A stretch of 16,163 nt of DNA from Isotricha intestinalis (taxonomy: Eukaryota > Ciliophora > Litostomatea > Vestibuliferida > Isotrichidae). Where the stretch lies: NCBI GenBank assembly GCA_023807065.1, contig JAJJLU010000857.1:1-16163 (forward strand). The letters are read 5' to 3'. Each line of letters starts with the position of its first letter. The first letter of the stretch is position 1. Under the pieces are notes generated by a model. That model was given only the letters and a program-made list of their open reading frames with translations, made no database searches and had not been told where the DNA came from. This document shows positions 1 through 10,296 of the stretch, in pieces. The position numbers were made by a program, and so were the translations under genes.

Positions 1-14
1 TCCCCAATCCCCAA
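1..14 (+). repeat. Telomere-like repeat, two TCCCCAA units
   Basis: The window opens with two perfect TCCCCAA units, followed by AGTATAAC. C-runs of four are otherwise almost absent from the AT-rich parts of the window. C4A2-type repeats are the C-strand telomere of several ciliates (Tetrahymena is CCCCAA). A position exactly at the sequence start fits a chromosome end read in the 5' to 3' direction. Two units are too few for proof, and chance or an adapter remnant remains possible. Confidence 0.4.
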
Positions 15-1165
15 AGTATAACAAGAAAAATATATTTATTTACTTATTTACATTCTTTTATATTATTAAAATATAACAAAAATTTTTTTGGATGGAATAT
101 TAATTTTATAATAAATATCATATTTGAAATAAACTCACTTTGAATAATATAGACTAAAGATGATTTATAAACTCAGAGCAATATTACTTTTTAATCGTGG
201 AAAAATTTAAATATTGAGCACACTTTTAAGAAAAGTATCCATTCACTAAAATTTGTTGAAATTCATGTATATTTCAGTTACATCATTATTTATTTTTCCT
301 GAATCAAAAAAACATACAAAAATTATCAGATAAGATTTTTTTCTATATTATTATATAAGTTCCAAAAGGATATTACAGTAATTTATCTATATTATATTTA
401 AATGAAAGTATACAGAAACCTGAAATTAATGGTATTTTTGATAAATCTTTTCTCTATTTTATTTGATATACTAGCTTTTAAACTTTTTATAATACATTAT
501 AACAAAGTTTCTTTCAAGTCAAAACTAAAAAAAGGAGAAATAAATGTGAAATAGAAAACATTTGTTAATCATTATTTTTATCCCTGAAATTGCATATTAT
601 TTATAATAACAAAATAAAATAAATCTATATTAATAGTTGGTGTTCATAGACTTCTCTTTATTAGAAAAAAAATAAAATAATGAAGAAGTATAAAAATTCT
701 TTTTCTTTGAAATATAATTATATTTTATTTAAAAAAAGATTTTAAAAAAATTTTTATAGAAAATAATTAAAAATTCAAAATAAAAATGTATTACTAAAAA
801 TGATAATAAATCAATAATTATTTTATTAATGTAAATAAATAATATAATTTGCCAATAATATACATCATATATTATGAATATAATTTTTATTAATATTTTT
901 TTAATAAATATTAACACAAAGATTATATTTTATTTAATCATTTTTAATACAATTAATTAATTAACATAAATTATTTAATAATAACCATTCAATTAAATCA
1001 ATTTTAATTTATTTCAATTAAATAAATTAGAAAAATCTAGTCAATCAATTTTTTCCAATATTTTGCTTTTCCCTATTTTTGAGTTTTATGTTGTTATTTT
1101 AATGTATATTTATATCTTAAATACCTAATAATACTAAAAAATATTTAACAATAAAAGATAAAAAA
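15..1165. other. AT-rich subterminal intergenic region
   Basis: No convincing gene is visible. The sequence is almost pure A/T with many homopolymer runs. A minus-strand open frame at 729-917 encodes only I/F/K/Y-rich composition, as expected from AT-rich noncoding DNA. A plus-strand frame at 160-405 starts with ATG and lacks TGA, but it contains TAA from 208 on. Its first residues weakly recall an adaptor sigma subunit (see findings). Positions 953-964 hold AATT/TTAA palindromes of no clear function. The right edge is the 3' flank of the BspA-repeat gene. Confidence 0.5.
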
Positions 1166-4123
1166 TCAAATTTCTCTTTTTTCAACTCCGTTTTCAGAAT
1201 AAATTTTTGGATCATCGCATATTATTTTACAATTTTGATTTAAATTATAGAACATATTTCTCATATTAATTTTATTATTCATTCTAAAATTAGTTAAATT
1301 TAAAGAAGTTAAAGAAGTACATTCAGAGAACATATTATTCATATTAATTACATTATTAATATAAAATTTAGATAAATTTAAAGAAGTTAAAGAAGAACAA
1401 TTACGGAACATACTTCTCATATCTATTACATTAACTGTATTAAAATTAGATAATTTTAAAGTAGTTAAAGAAGAACATTTATAGAACATATTACTCATAT
1501 CTTTTACATTTTTAGTTTTAAAATTATATAACATCAAAGAAGTCAAAGAAAAGCATTCATAGAACATATTTTTCATACTAATAACATTTTCAGTATTAAA
1601 ATTAGATAAATTTAAAGAAGTTAAAGAAGAACAACCAGAGAACATATTACTCATATCATTAACATAAGTAGTATTAAAATTAGATAAATTTAATGAAGTT
1701 AAAGAAGAACAATTACGGAACATACCACTCATATCATTTACACAATAAGTATTAAAATTAGATAAATTTAAAGAAGTTAAAGAAGAACAATTATTAAACA
1801 TATAACTCATATTTTTCAGAAAAGTAGTATTAAAATTAGATAAATTTAAAGTAGTTAAAGATTTACAACCAGAGAACATAATGACCATATCGATTATATT
1901 ATTAGTATTAAAACTAGATATATTTAAAGAAGGTAAAGATGAACAACCAGAAAATATTCCATAGATAAAATTAACTTTATTAGTATTAAAACTAGATAAA
2001 TTTAAAGTAGTTAAAGATGAACAATTAGAGAACATCAAACTCATATTTTGTACATTTTTAGTTTTAAAAATATATAAATTTAAAGTAGTTAAAGAAGAAC
2101 AATTAGAGAACATCAAACTCATATTATTAACATTATTAGTGTTAAAATTATATAAATGTAATGAAGTAAAAGAAGAACAAAAAGCAAACATCCCACTCAT
2201 ATTTTTAACATTATCAGTATTAAAATTAGATAAATTTAAAGAAGTTAAAGAAGAACATTTATAGAACATATTACTCATATCATTAACATTATTAGTATTA
2301 AAATTAGATAAATTTAAAGAAGTTAAAGAAGAACAATTACGGAACATACTTCTCATATCCTTAACATTATTAGTATTAAAATTAGATAAATTTAAAGAAG
2401 TTAAAGAAGAACAATCAGAGAACATATAACTCATATCATTAACATTATCAGTATTAAAATTAGATAAATTTAATGAAGTTAAAGAAGAACAATCAGAGAA
2501 CATATTTTGCATATATATTACATTATTAGTATTAAAATTAGATAAATTTAAAGAAGTTAAAGAAGAACAACCAGAGAACATAAAACACATTTCTTCAACA
2601 TTATCAGTATTAAAATTAAATAAATGTAAAGAAGTTAATTTATTACATTTATAAAACATATAATTTGTATTTGATAAAGGATTTTTAACAATAATTTGAA
2701 TAGTATATTTTCCATCTTTTGGAAATTTATATTTATAACAAAAATCTATTTTTTCATCATTTAAATATAATTCACTATTTTTTTTTATTTCTTTTTCATT
2801 ATTAATTCCTTGTTCTATAATAAATATTTCTCTTTCCGCTTCTTCAAAACAATATATTATATTTTGATTTAAATAATTATTATTATCATCTTTTTCCTTT
2901 TTAATATCATATTCACATATAATATTATATTTATTTTTTATAGGAGTTAAATTTATATTTATTAAATCTTCATTTATTTCTAATTTTTTAGTTAATACTT
3001 CTAAATAATCAATTAAATATTGTTTATAATTATTATTATTATCTTTTTCATATATTAAAGAATTGACTTTATTTAATTTTATTTTATTGATTAATTCTTG
3101 AATATTTTTTTTAATTTGAATAAATTCATTCAATCTATTCTCGATAATTTGAGATAAATTATCTATTTTATTAATTTCATTTTGATTAAAAGATATTTGA
3201 TAAAAAGGGATAATATTATGTAAATTATGATTACATAATTCACAAATATTACATTTGCAATCAGAACAATAACCATAATAATTTTTTGAATGTTTATTAC
3301 ATATTATATTAAAATAAGGTAATTTTTTGGGATTAATTTTAAAGAATGGATGATTAAAATATTCTTCCCAATTAATTCTTTCATTAATGCTAGGATTTAA
3401 CATTTTTTTTAATAAATCATCTAATAATTTATCATTGATAATTTTTAATTCTTTATTTGATTCTATTTGATTAATAATTTCATTTTCTTTCCCATTATAA
3501 GGATATTCTTTAAATAAAAGATAATAAATAAGAATACCTAAAGACCATATATCACTTTTATTACTTTTTTTTTGACCTTTTAAACTTTCAGGGGAGATAA
3601 ATTGAGATGTTCTTCTTATACTATTAATTAAATTTTCCTTATTAAATTTACTTAATCCAAAATAAGATATTTTAAAACATAATTTATTTATATTATTTTT
3701 ATTTAATGATAATAAAATATTTGAAGGTTTAATATCTCCATGAATTATTTTATTTTCATTCATTTCATTAAATCCTTTATTTAAATCTATTAATAATTTT
3801 TTTATTTCTTCTATGGATAAACCTTCTCTTCTTTTATTGAAATATTGTTCAAGATTTAAAAAAAATAATTCAGATATTAAATAAAATGATTCTTTTGTTT
3901 CTATTATTTCTATTAATTTCATGAAATTTTCTGATTTTAATTTTTTCACTAACTCTATTTCCTCCAGAAATACATTTTCGTCGACACTTGATTTTTTAAT
4001 TTCTACAATTGTTACATGTTCATTATTCATTTTATTTTTTCCTTTATAAACTATATCAAAATTATTTGAATTGATTAATTCAATTTTTTTATATTTTTCC
4101 CATACATTTTCCATTTTTAACAT
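1166..4123 (-). CDS. Pseudokinase, B-box zinc finger and BspA/DUF285-repeat protein
   Basis: The protein has 985 residues and ends in TGA. Residues about 10-261 form a protein kinase fold: Lys43 in VEIK, HGD at 128-130 with IKPSN, SPE at 177-179, SDIWSLG around Asp191, and Arg249 in the last helix. The Gly-rich loop is degenerate (NSNNFDIV) and the DFG Asp is Tyr154 (YFG), so catalysis is doubtful. Residues 275-302 are a B-box-like zinc finger: C275, H278, C286, C289, C291/C294, C297, H299 and H302. A helical linker (about 310-390) and an extension follow. From 489 come 18 repeats of 26 residues with consensus MFxxCSSLTSLNLSNFNT, the DUF285/BspA-like leucine-rich family. There is no signal peptide or membrane segment, so it is probably intracellular, with the repeats acting as a binding surface. 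Translation may start at Met4 (AAAAATGG, 4114) rather than Met1. Partner and substrate are unknown. Confidence 0.85.
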   Translation of the reverse strand: MLKMENVWEKYKKIELINSNNFDIVYKGKNKMNNEHVTIVEIKKSSVDENVFLEEIELVKKLKSENFMKLIEIIETKESFYLISELFFLNLEQYFNKRREGLSIEEIKKLLIDLNKGFNEMNENKIIHGDIKPSNILLSLNKNNINKLCFKISYFGLSKFNKENLINSIRRTSQFISPESLKGQKKSNKSDIWSLGILIYYLLFKEYPYNGKENEIINQIESNKELKIINDKLLDDLLKKMLNPSINERINWEEYFNHPFFKINPKKLPYFNIICNKHSKNYYGYCSDCKCNICELCNHNLHNIIPFYQISFNQNEINKIDNLSQIIENRLNEFIQIKKNIQELINKIKLNKVNSLIYEKDNNNNYKQYLIDYLEVLTKKLEINEDLININLTPIKNKYNIICEYDIKKEKDDNNNYLNQNIIYCFEEAEREIFIIEQGINNEKEIKKNSELYLNDEKIDFCYKYKFPKDGKYTIQIIVKNPLSNTNYMFYKCNKLTSLHLFNFNTDNVEEMCFMFSGCSSLTSLNLSNFNTNNVIYMQNMFSDCSSLTSLNLSNFNTDNVNDMSYMFSDCSSLTSLNLSNFNTNNVKDMRSMFRNCSSLTSLNLSNFNTNNVNDMSNMFYKCSSLTSLNLSNFNTDNVKNMSGMFAFCSSFTSLHLYNFNTNNVNNMSLMFSNCSSLTTLNLYIFKTKNVQNMSLMFSNCSSLTTLNLSSFNTNKVNFIYGIFSGCSSLPSLNISSFNTNNIIDMVIMFSGCKSLTTLNLSNFNTTFLKNMSYMFNNCSSLTSLNLSNFNTYCVNDMSGMFRNCSSLTSLNLSNFNTTYVNDMSNMFSGCSSLTSLNLSNFNTENVISMKNMFYECFSLTSLMLYNFKTKNVKDMSNMFYKCSSLTTLKLSNFNTVNVIDMRSMFRNCSSLTSLNLSKFYINNVINMNNMFSECTSLTSLNLTNFRMNNKINMRNMFYNLNQNCKIICDDPKIYSENGVEKREI
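1256..2659 (-). repeat. 18 tandem 78-bp units encoding 26-residue BspA-like repeats
   Basis: The array is exactly 1404 bp, or 18 x 78, in frame with the protein. Each unit begins at a Met codon (MF..C) and ends before the next one. Several units are nearly identical in DNA as well as protein, notably in the segment encoding SSLTSLNLSNFNT. The most divergent are units 8-10 and 15-18. A nineteenth unit starts at 1255 and degenerates into the C-terminus. Such arrays gain and lose units easily by recombination or slippage. Confidence 0.9.
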
Positions 4124-5556
4124 TATATATTTTAATTTTTATAAAATGATACTAAATTAATATAAAAAGTGTAAACTTGTTAGTTTTTATGAAGAATCAG
4201 AAAATAATTTTTTTGCAAATTTTATACATTAACACAAATAGGAATTAATGAAATTAATACCTATTATTTATTTATTTTCAAATAAAGAAAAAATTTGTAT
4301 AAAAAAAATGAAATGATATTGAAAAAATTAAAATGTTATGAAACGAAGAGGAAAAATGAAAATTATTTATTTTTATACTTTACGTTAATTAATAGAAGAA
4401 ATTAATTTTAATGAGCATTTTGTTTAAGGAATTTATATATAATTTCTACAATCTTATTCAAAAATTAATATTAATATTATAATGATGAATTAATAATTAA
4501 AAGATTCTGTTCATTTTATATAATTTAAAAAAATTAAATAATAATTGAATTTATGAAATATTATTTATTCAGAAGGAATATATATATTATTATTGGTAAA
4601 AAGATTTAAAACTTTTTCATTAATGTATATTCAAATTTAATTTGTGTTCTTCCTTAAACCAAAATAAAAAACTCTATTTTTTTAATCTTAATGCCAATCC
4701 CAATTCCTCGATTTTGATAAAATCAACGACAATCATATAGACAAAGAAAATTTATATATTTATTTAATGAATAGATAAAATATTCTTTTTATTTAATTAA
4801 TTTTTTTATCAAATTTTAAAAAAAAAATTTAAAATAAAAAAAAGAAATTATCATTTTTTTGTATTTTTGTAATTCTGATTTTATTTTTTTTAATTTTTCA
4901 AACTCAAAAAATTAATCAATTTTTTGAATTTAATTAAAATTTTATTTTTTAAATCACTGAATAATGCTCTTAAAATTTTATCAGTTAATTCTTTAATTGT
5001 TTTTTTTGTTTTGAATATTACTATTAACAAAGAATTTTTAAATAAGAAGAAAACCAAGAAACAAAAAAATATCAAAAGAAAGAGGTAAATATTTATTTTT
5101 TTTGGATTTTTTTACAAGAAAATCATTTTTATTATATAAATATAAGTTTCTTGGATTATTATTAATTCTTGAAAGTTATCATCAATCAAATGAAATGAAT
5201 TTTTAATTATTATTTTTTTATACATAAATCATTCCTATTTTAAATAAAGATAATTTTCTAAGGAAATTGTTAATAGGATATTCATTTTTATTATCTCTAT
5301 TTTCATTTTGTTCCATCTTACTTAATGATTTTGAGGATATTTTAAACTTTTATAAAGGGAAAAACATTTAAAATGAGGGCTTTATTTAAAAAATGATGTT
5401 TGAATTGAATATTTATTCCTTCATCTTGGTTATTCATAAATTAAAAAAATAAAATAAGAAATGCCAAAAAAAAGGATAATTAGACTTTTATTCAAAATTA
5501 AATATTTTTTTCTATATAAATAAAAAGTATTTTTTAAAAAATATTTATTTTCAATT
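4124..5556. other. Gene-poor AT-rich intergenic region
   Basis: I see no supported gene in these 1.4 kb. A minus-strand open frame at 4890-5075 (61 codons) is a K/F/L/I-rich string without recognisable motifs and is probably chance. Around 4620-4740 the base composition is more balanced, and the minus strand has a short protein-like stretch interrupted by TAA and TGA. It could be another decayed gene, but I cannot assign it. The right part holds the 3' flank of the WD40 gene and the left part the leader of the BspA-repeat gene. Confidence 0.5.
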
Positions 5557-6654
5557 TTAATAATCTTTCATTAAATTATCATTATCCAATTTAATATTGT
5601 CATTTCCTTTTTGTAAAACATACATCAATCCATGATCGCTGCATGTAATATAAGTTAAATCATCAAATTTTCCAACTGAATTAAATGTTTGTTCAATTTT
5701 AGTATTAATAATATAGCTTAATTTAGGAATAACATTTTTTTCCTTTAAATCAAAATTATATAAACTTAAAAACCCATTAAAACTTCCACAAAATAATTCA
5801 GCTTCATGTTTATTAACATTATAATAATTATCTAAAATATAATCAGAATTTAATTTCTCATTTTTAGCATCAAATTCATATTGTGAAGTACAATTAATTA
5901 AATTAATAACATGAAAGGTATTAACAGAAGTAATAGCACTTAAATAATTATCTTCTAAAGGAGTAACAGAAAAAATACTTTGTCCTAAATTCATAGTAAC
6001 TTCAACATTATTTTGAGAAAGAATATTTTTATTAATTTTTTTATTATTATCATAATTCCCAAGATTAAATATATTAATAATATAATCATCACTAGAACTT
6101 AATAAAAACTTATCATAAAATTTAACATAAGTAACAGGTTCACTATGAGCAAAACTACTTTTACCAAATTGTTTCATTGTTCTAATATCCCAAATTGATA
6201 TTTCATTACCATAACCAGCACAAATATAATAATTATTTGTATCTAAAGTTAAAACAGAACCTTTACCATGAGTACTTAAATTATATGATGAATTTTTAGA
6301 TCTAGAATCCCATATTAAAATTTTACCATCATTATCTCCACTTATAAAAGATTCTTTCATTGGACTTTCATTTGAATGAAAAAATGATATATCATTAATT
6401 CTTGAGTTATGTTCTTTATATATTCCATTTAATGTTATTTGAGAATTTTGAGGTGAAATTTTTAAATAATTCATTGTAAAGTTTGAATTAATTATTAAGA
6501 AATCTGTTGGAATGTTTGGATTTATTTTTAATTTTAAAACAGAATTTAATGGATCTCCTGTTATTGTGTTTATGTTTACTTGAGATAGTATTTTAAATGA
6601 ATATATTTGAGATGTATTAATTGTGGAAGTTTGGATTGATGGAGTTTTATCCAT
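5557..6654 (-). CDS. WD40-repeat protein, WDR89-like
   Basis: The protein has 365 residues, starts with ATG after an A-run and ends in TAA. It shows divergent WD40 blades. The clearest have the end motifs SGDNDGKILIWD (residues 105-116) and CAGYGNEISIWDIR (145-158), followed by HSEPVTYVKF and SSSDDYIINIFNLG (about 170-199). A further blade covers about 288-302 (CGSFNGFLSLYNFD) and another about 337-348 (CSDHGLMYVLQ). Length, the order of blades and the insert between blades (LGQSIFSV, then AITSVNTFHVINL) remind me of the WDR89 family. That assignment rests on memory and is tentative; WD40 scaffold is secure. No signal peptide or membrane segment. It lies 135 bp downstream of the coiled-coil gene on the same strand, with no overlap. 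Confidence 0.8.
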   Translation of the reverse strand: MDKTPSIQTSTINTSQIYSFKILSQVNINTITGDPLNSVLKLKINPNIPTDFLIINSNFTMNYLKISPQNSQITLNGIYKEHNSRINDISFFHSNESPMKESFISGDNDGKILIWDSRSKNSSYNLSTHGKGSVLTLDTNNYYICAGYGNEISIWDIRTMKQFGKSSFAHSEPVTYVKFYDKFLLSSSDDYIINIFNLGNYDNNKKINKNILSQNNVEVTMNLGQSIFSVTPLEDNYLSAITSVNTFHVINLINCTSQYEFDAKNEKLNSDYILDNYYNVNKHEAELFCGSFNGFLSLYNFDLKEKNVIPKLSYIINTKIEQTFNSVGKFDDLTYITCSDHGLMYVLQKGNDNIKLDNDNLMKDY

Positions 6655-6789
6655 TTTTTTTTTTGAAGTTGGATAATAGATAATTTTTTATTTTTTTTAA
6701 TTACTTTACTTTTAGAGTTCCTTAAATATATATTTAGAAATAAAAAAATATTAATGTTTTTTTTGTTTAATTTAAAGAACTTTCTTTTT

Positions 6790-7815
6790 TTAATATTTAG
6801 ATTTTGATTTTATTTTGTTTTTACCTTTACTTACACTTCTTTTCTTTTTATTACTATTTTTTAAAGAAATTTGTTTTTCTAATATTTGATTTTCTTCAGA
6901 AATTTCTTTAATTTTTTTTTCCATATCAATAGCTTTTTTATAATGTTCATCTCCGATTTCAAAAATATCTTTTTTATCATATTCTTTTTCTTTTTGTAAA
7001 TTACTTAAACTATTTAAAGCTTTATTAAGTTGAATATTAACAAAATTTTTTTGTGAAGAAAGATCATTAATACAATTTTCAATGATTAATAATTCATTTT
7101 GAAATTCTTTAAGATTATTCATATTGATATTATGATTATATAATTCAGGAAAAATTGAACTAATTCTTTTTACAAAATAATTCATTGATTCAAACATTCC
7201 TTCAATTTCTAATAATTTATTATTTAAATTTTCATTAATTTGATTAATTTTATTTACTTTATTATTAAAATCTTTTAAATTTTCATCACAAATTAATTCT
7301 AAATCTTTATTTTTCTGAGTTAACATTTCTAAATCATTTGTTTTTATTTCATCTATTTTTTCTAATTGAGAAATTTTTTCTTCTTTTTGATTTAATTCAT
7401 TTTCTAATAATTTAATTTTAGAAATATATTCATCATTTTTTTCTATTGAATTATTTTTATTTAACATTATCTTTTTATTTTCAATGTTTAACTCATTTAA
7501 TTTAATTTCTAATGTATTTGAATATGATTTTAATTTTTCATTTTCTTCTAAAATATCATTTAAATTTTGTTTTAAATTTTTTATTTTTATTTTTTTATTT
7601 TCTAATTTATGTTCAAGAACTTTTATTTTTGCAGTTAAAAATTCTTTCTCTCCTTGATTATTATTTTTATTATCTTCAATTATATAATTTTGACTTTTTG
7701 TTTTATAATTATCATTGTTGTATAATTGGATTTGAGAAGAATAATTTGATAGTAAATTGTTATTTGAGCTCATTTTATTATCTAAATCTGGGTCCCATAA
7801 TTTAATTTCTTCCAA
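6790..7815 (-). CDS. Coiled-coil protein of unknown function
   Basis: The protein has 341 residues and ends in TAA. The N-terminal 50 residues are Asn/Ser-rich and start MEEIKLWDPDLD. From about residue 56 to 310 the sequence is dominated by E/K/N/L with heptad-like spacing of Leu and Ile, as in a long coiled coil. It is interrupted around 205-240 by a less charged segment containing SSIFPELYNHN. The last about 20 residues are very basic (KKKRSVSKGKNKIKSKSKY), which could be a nuclear signal or a nucleic-acid or microtubule contact. Composition alone would fit cytoskeletal, basal-body or spindle proteins, and no family can be named. Its gene sits close upstream of the WD40 gene on the same strand. 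A plus-strand open frame at 7512-7805 is its antisense shadow. Confidence 0.75.
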   Translation of the reverse strand: MEEIKLWDPDLDNKMSSNNNLLSNYSSQIQLYNNDNYKTKSQNYIIEDNKNNNQGEKEFLTAKIKVLEHKLENKKIKIKNLKQNLNDILEENEKLKSYSNTLEIKLNELNIENKKIMLNKNNSIEKNDEYISKIKLLENELNQKEEKISQLEKIDEIKTNDLEMLTQKNKDLELICDENLKDFNNKVNKINQINENLNNKLLEIEGMFESMNYFVKRISSIFPELYNHNINMNNLKEFQNELLIIENCINDLSSQKNFVNIQLNKALNSLSNLQKEKEYDKKDIFEIGDEHYKKAIDMEKKIKEISEENQILEKQISLKNSNKKKRSVSKGKNKIKSKSKY

Positions 7816-9658
7816 TTCTAAAATTCTTTAATTTATATATTAAATACTCTTCTTATGTTCATATATTAATTGATTATACCAATCATTATTAAAATTTCCG
7901 TCATGATTCATTAACAAAATTTAATTTAAAAATAATTAATAATATATCCGTTCAAGAAAAAAATAGAAAAAATATTAAAAAAACTATGTACATGTTAATT
8001 GAAATAAACAGCATTCATATATATTATCAAATCAAGGCCTTTTAAATTGTGTAGGTTAAAAAAATTCAAATCAAGATAAGGATTCAAAAATTGTATTCAT
8101 ATTCTATTAAGATACTTGAATTTATGTAGTATATTAGTTTTATAAAAAAATGTCATGGAGACCATAGTATGGAATTATTGATAGATTAATTTTTAAATAA
8201 AGGAGAATATAAATATTAAAGTTCAATTGATAATCATAATAAGTAAAAGTAATTCTAATTTAGATGGAATTATTATTGTCCTATTTGTTCGTTTACTTGC
8301 TGTAATAAAATAGTAAAAAAAATAAAATTCAAAAATCAATTAGTTGAATATTTACTTTATGGTAATAAATATATTTTATCAATTTAAAAATCATATTATA
8401 GAGTTATATATATAAACATAAGAATTTAAGAAAAGTAGATTTAAAATGTAATATTTGAATTAAAGGCAATTGTGTGAAAATTTCTGTTTAATATTTAGTT
8501 TATTAAATATAAAATTTATGAATTAGATAATATAAAATAAAAAATTATAGATGATTCTAATATTCACAATATTTTGCTGATTTTTATTTTTATTTCAATG
8601 GATTTTTGAAATGAATATTTTTATATTTTATCTTTATTGGATATAATAATATTGAAATTATAATATGAAATTAATTTATCATTTAATCTTGAATTATTAA
8701 AAAAACAACTTAATTATTATCAATTCTCTCCTCTTAGAAATCAAAATAAAAATAAAACATAAAAACTTAAATATATTTACTTATGTAAATAAAATAAGGG
8801 AATTTTATTGGAAATTATAACAAATAGAACATTCATACATTCAAATATACAAAGATTTGATTTGGATCATCAATAGAAAAAATAAAATTCTTAATAATGA
8901 AATTGAAGATTATTAAAATCATTAATTTAATTTTAGATATTTAGGAGAGGTTATTAAAAGAATATTCTTCAGATTATAATTTAATTAAAAATACGAAAAA
9001 TGAAATTGTTTTTTTATAAAATTAATGAAATATGTAATTAAATATCATTTATTTTCAAATGAAAAAGATATTCTTTTTATAATCACGTTTCTACAATTTT
9101 TTTTTATTTATTTTATAAAATAATTGATATATTAAAAGAACTAAGAATAAAAAAAATCGAAATTGAAACAAAATAAAAATTAAAAGAGAAAAATACTAAA
9201 AAGAACTCATTAAAAAATCTTATTTCACTCTTAAAAATAAAGGAAAGAATCTATTTTAGAAGAAACATGTTTTTAGAAATGGATAATAAAAATGATTTTT
9301 CTTAAAGATAATTTAAATAAAGAATCAAAAGGATTAATTGTCAATAAGAAAGATGATAAATGAAAATCTACTAATTTATCACCTACTTTAATTTTAAATA
9401 TATTTTATTTTTTATGAAATGATAAATAAATTAAAAAAATTAATAGACAAGAAAAAATGAATTTTTTAGTTTTATTAATATTAAATAAATAATATTAAAT
9501 ATCGTTAATGAATTTCCTAATCATAAAGAATAGTAATGTTAAACAATTGAATAATTAAGACTTAATTCAAAACAATTTTTACATATGAACTCAAATATAA
9601 TTTATTGTAAGAGAATTGATTTTACAAGATTTCCAATTATTTATATAAATAAAATTGA
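7816..9658. other. Gene-poor region with possible decayed coding sequence
   Basis: No intact gene is visible. On the plus strand, one frame lacks TGA from about 7960 to 8475 but carries many TAA/TAG codons. It includes a Cys/His-bearing segment near 8151 (CHGDHSMELLI) and a Cys cluster near 8277-8310 (CPICSFTCC). A further protein-like stretch lies around 9130-9400. If the region continues the channel relic at 9659-9979, it would hold the decayed upstream part of that gene. I could not match these parts to the family with confidence. Confidence 0.35.
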
Positions 9659-9979
9659 AATTATAATATTTAGGATATGAATCTTTATGTTTTGTATAAA
9701 AACAAACCCTCAAACAAAGAAAAAAATAAAAGAACCCAAGAAATTGTTAAAAATACATTGTCCTAGAAGACATTTTTCTATAATGAAGTTATTGTCAAAA
9801 CTTTTGGTCAATTAAGAGAAGAATCAAATGAAAGAGAAGATGAAATTAAAAATGTTTGTTTTTTTTGCAAATTCATAAAGAAGAAATTTAATTAGGAAAA
9901 ACATTTTGATAATCATTCTTTTGTTAAAGATGTATCAAAAGTCAACACCAATTTTAATTAATAATTGTATTAATTTTGA
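9659..9979 (+). pseudogene. Relic of IP3/ryanodine-receptor-type Ca2+ channel C-terminus
   Basis: The plus-strand frame reads NEVIVKTFGQLREES, then KNVCFFC and, about 18 residues on, HFDNH. This is the arrangement just after the last pore helix of IP3-receptor channels: a GVIIDTF..LR segment, a CFIC pair and downstream His residues of a small zinc-binding linker. The pore helix that should precede it is not recognisable. Two TAG codons interrupt the frame (9764-9766 and 9893-9895), each where Gln would be tolerable, and the frame ends at TGA 9977-9979. No upstream start or full-length channel is visible, while the family normally exceeds 2000 residues. I therefore read it as a decayed fragment. 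A functional 3' exon in a TAR=Gln code is the alternative. Confidence 0.45.
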
Positions 9980-10296
9980 TTCTATTCATTTTTCCAAAAG
10001 TTTAATAAAGAATAGATTTTTATTATTATTTTGTAGAATAAATTTTAATTTTATTCAAATCTTGTAATATATATTTATTTAATATTTTTTATTATAATTA
10101 ATATTTTTCTATTTTGTACTATTTGGTAATTATAATATTTCATTTTAAATAATAATTTTTTTTCTCCTTTTAAAATCTTTTATTTTATTTTATATATTTT
10201 ATAATATATCATTTTATCATTTTACTTTTAAAAATTATAACACTAAAAACAAAAAAAAAGAAAACAATTAAAAAAATTAAAAACCCTTTATTTCCT
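9980..10296. other. AT-rich spacer
   Basis: Nothing recognisable lies between the channel relic and the end of the ARL5-like gene. It is mostly A/T runs, with several AATAAA-like strings that are uninformative at this composition. Confidence 0.5.

Noticed and set aside
729..917. 62-codon minus-strand open frame
   Set aside because: It is almost only I, F, K, Y and L, as expected from A/T homopolymer DNA; no motif and no neighbour support.
1256..2659. CRISPR-like array
   Set aside because: The 78-bp units are contiguous coding repeats in frame with no spacers, in a eukaryotic gene.
4890..5075. 61-codon minus-strand open frame
   Set aside because: K/F/L/I-rich chance frame in A/T-rich DNA without recognisable feature.
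7512..7805. 97-codon plus-strand open frame
   Set aside because: Antisense of the E/K/N-rich coiled-coil gene, giving F/L/Y strings.
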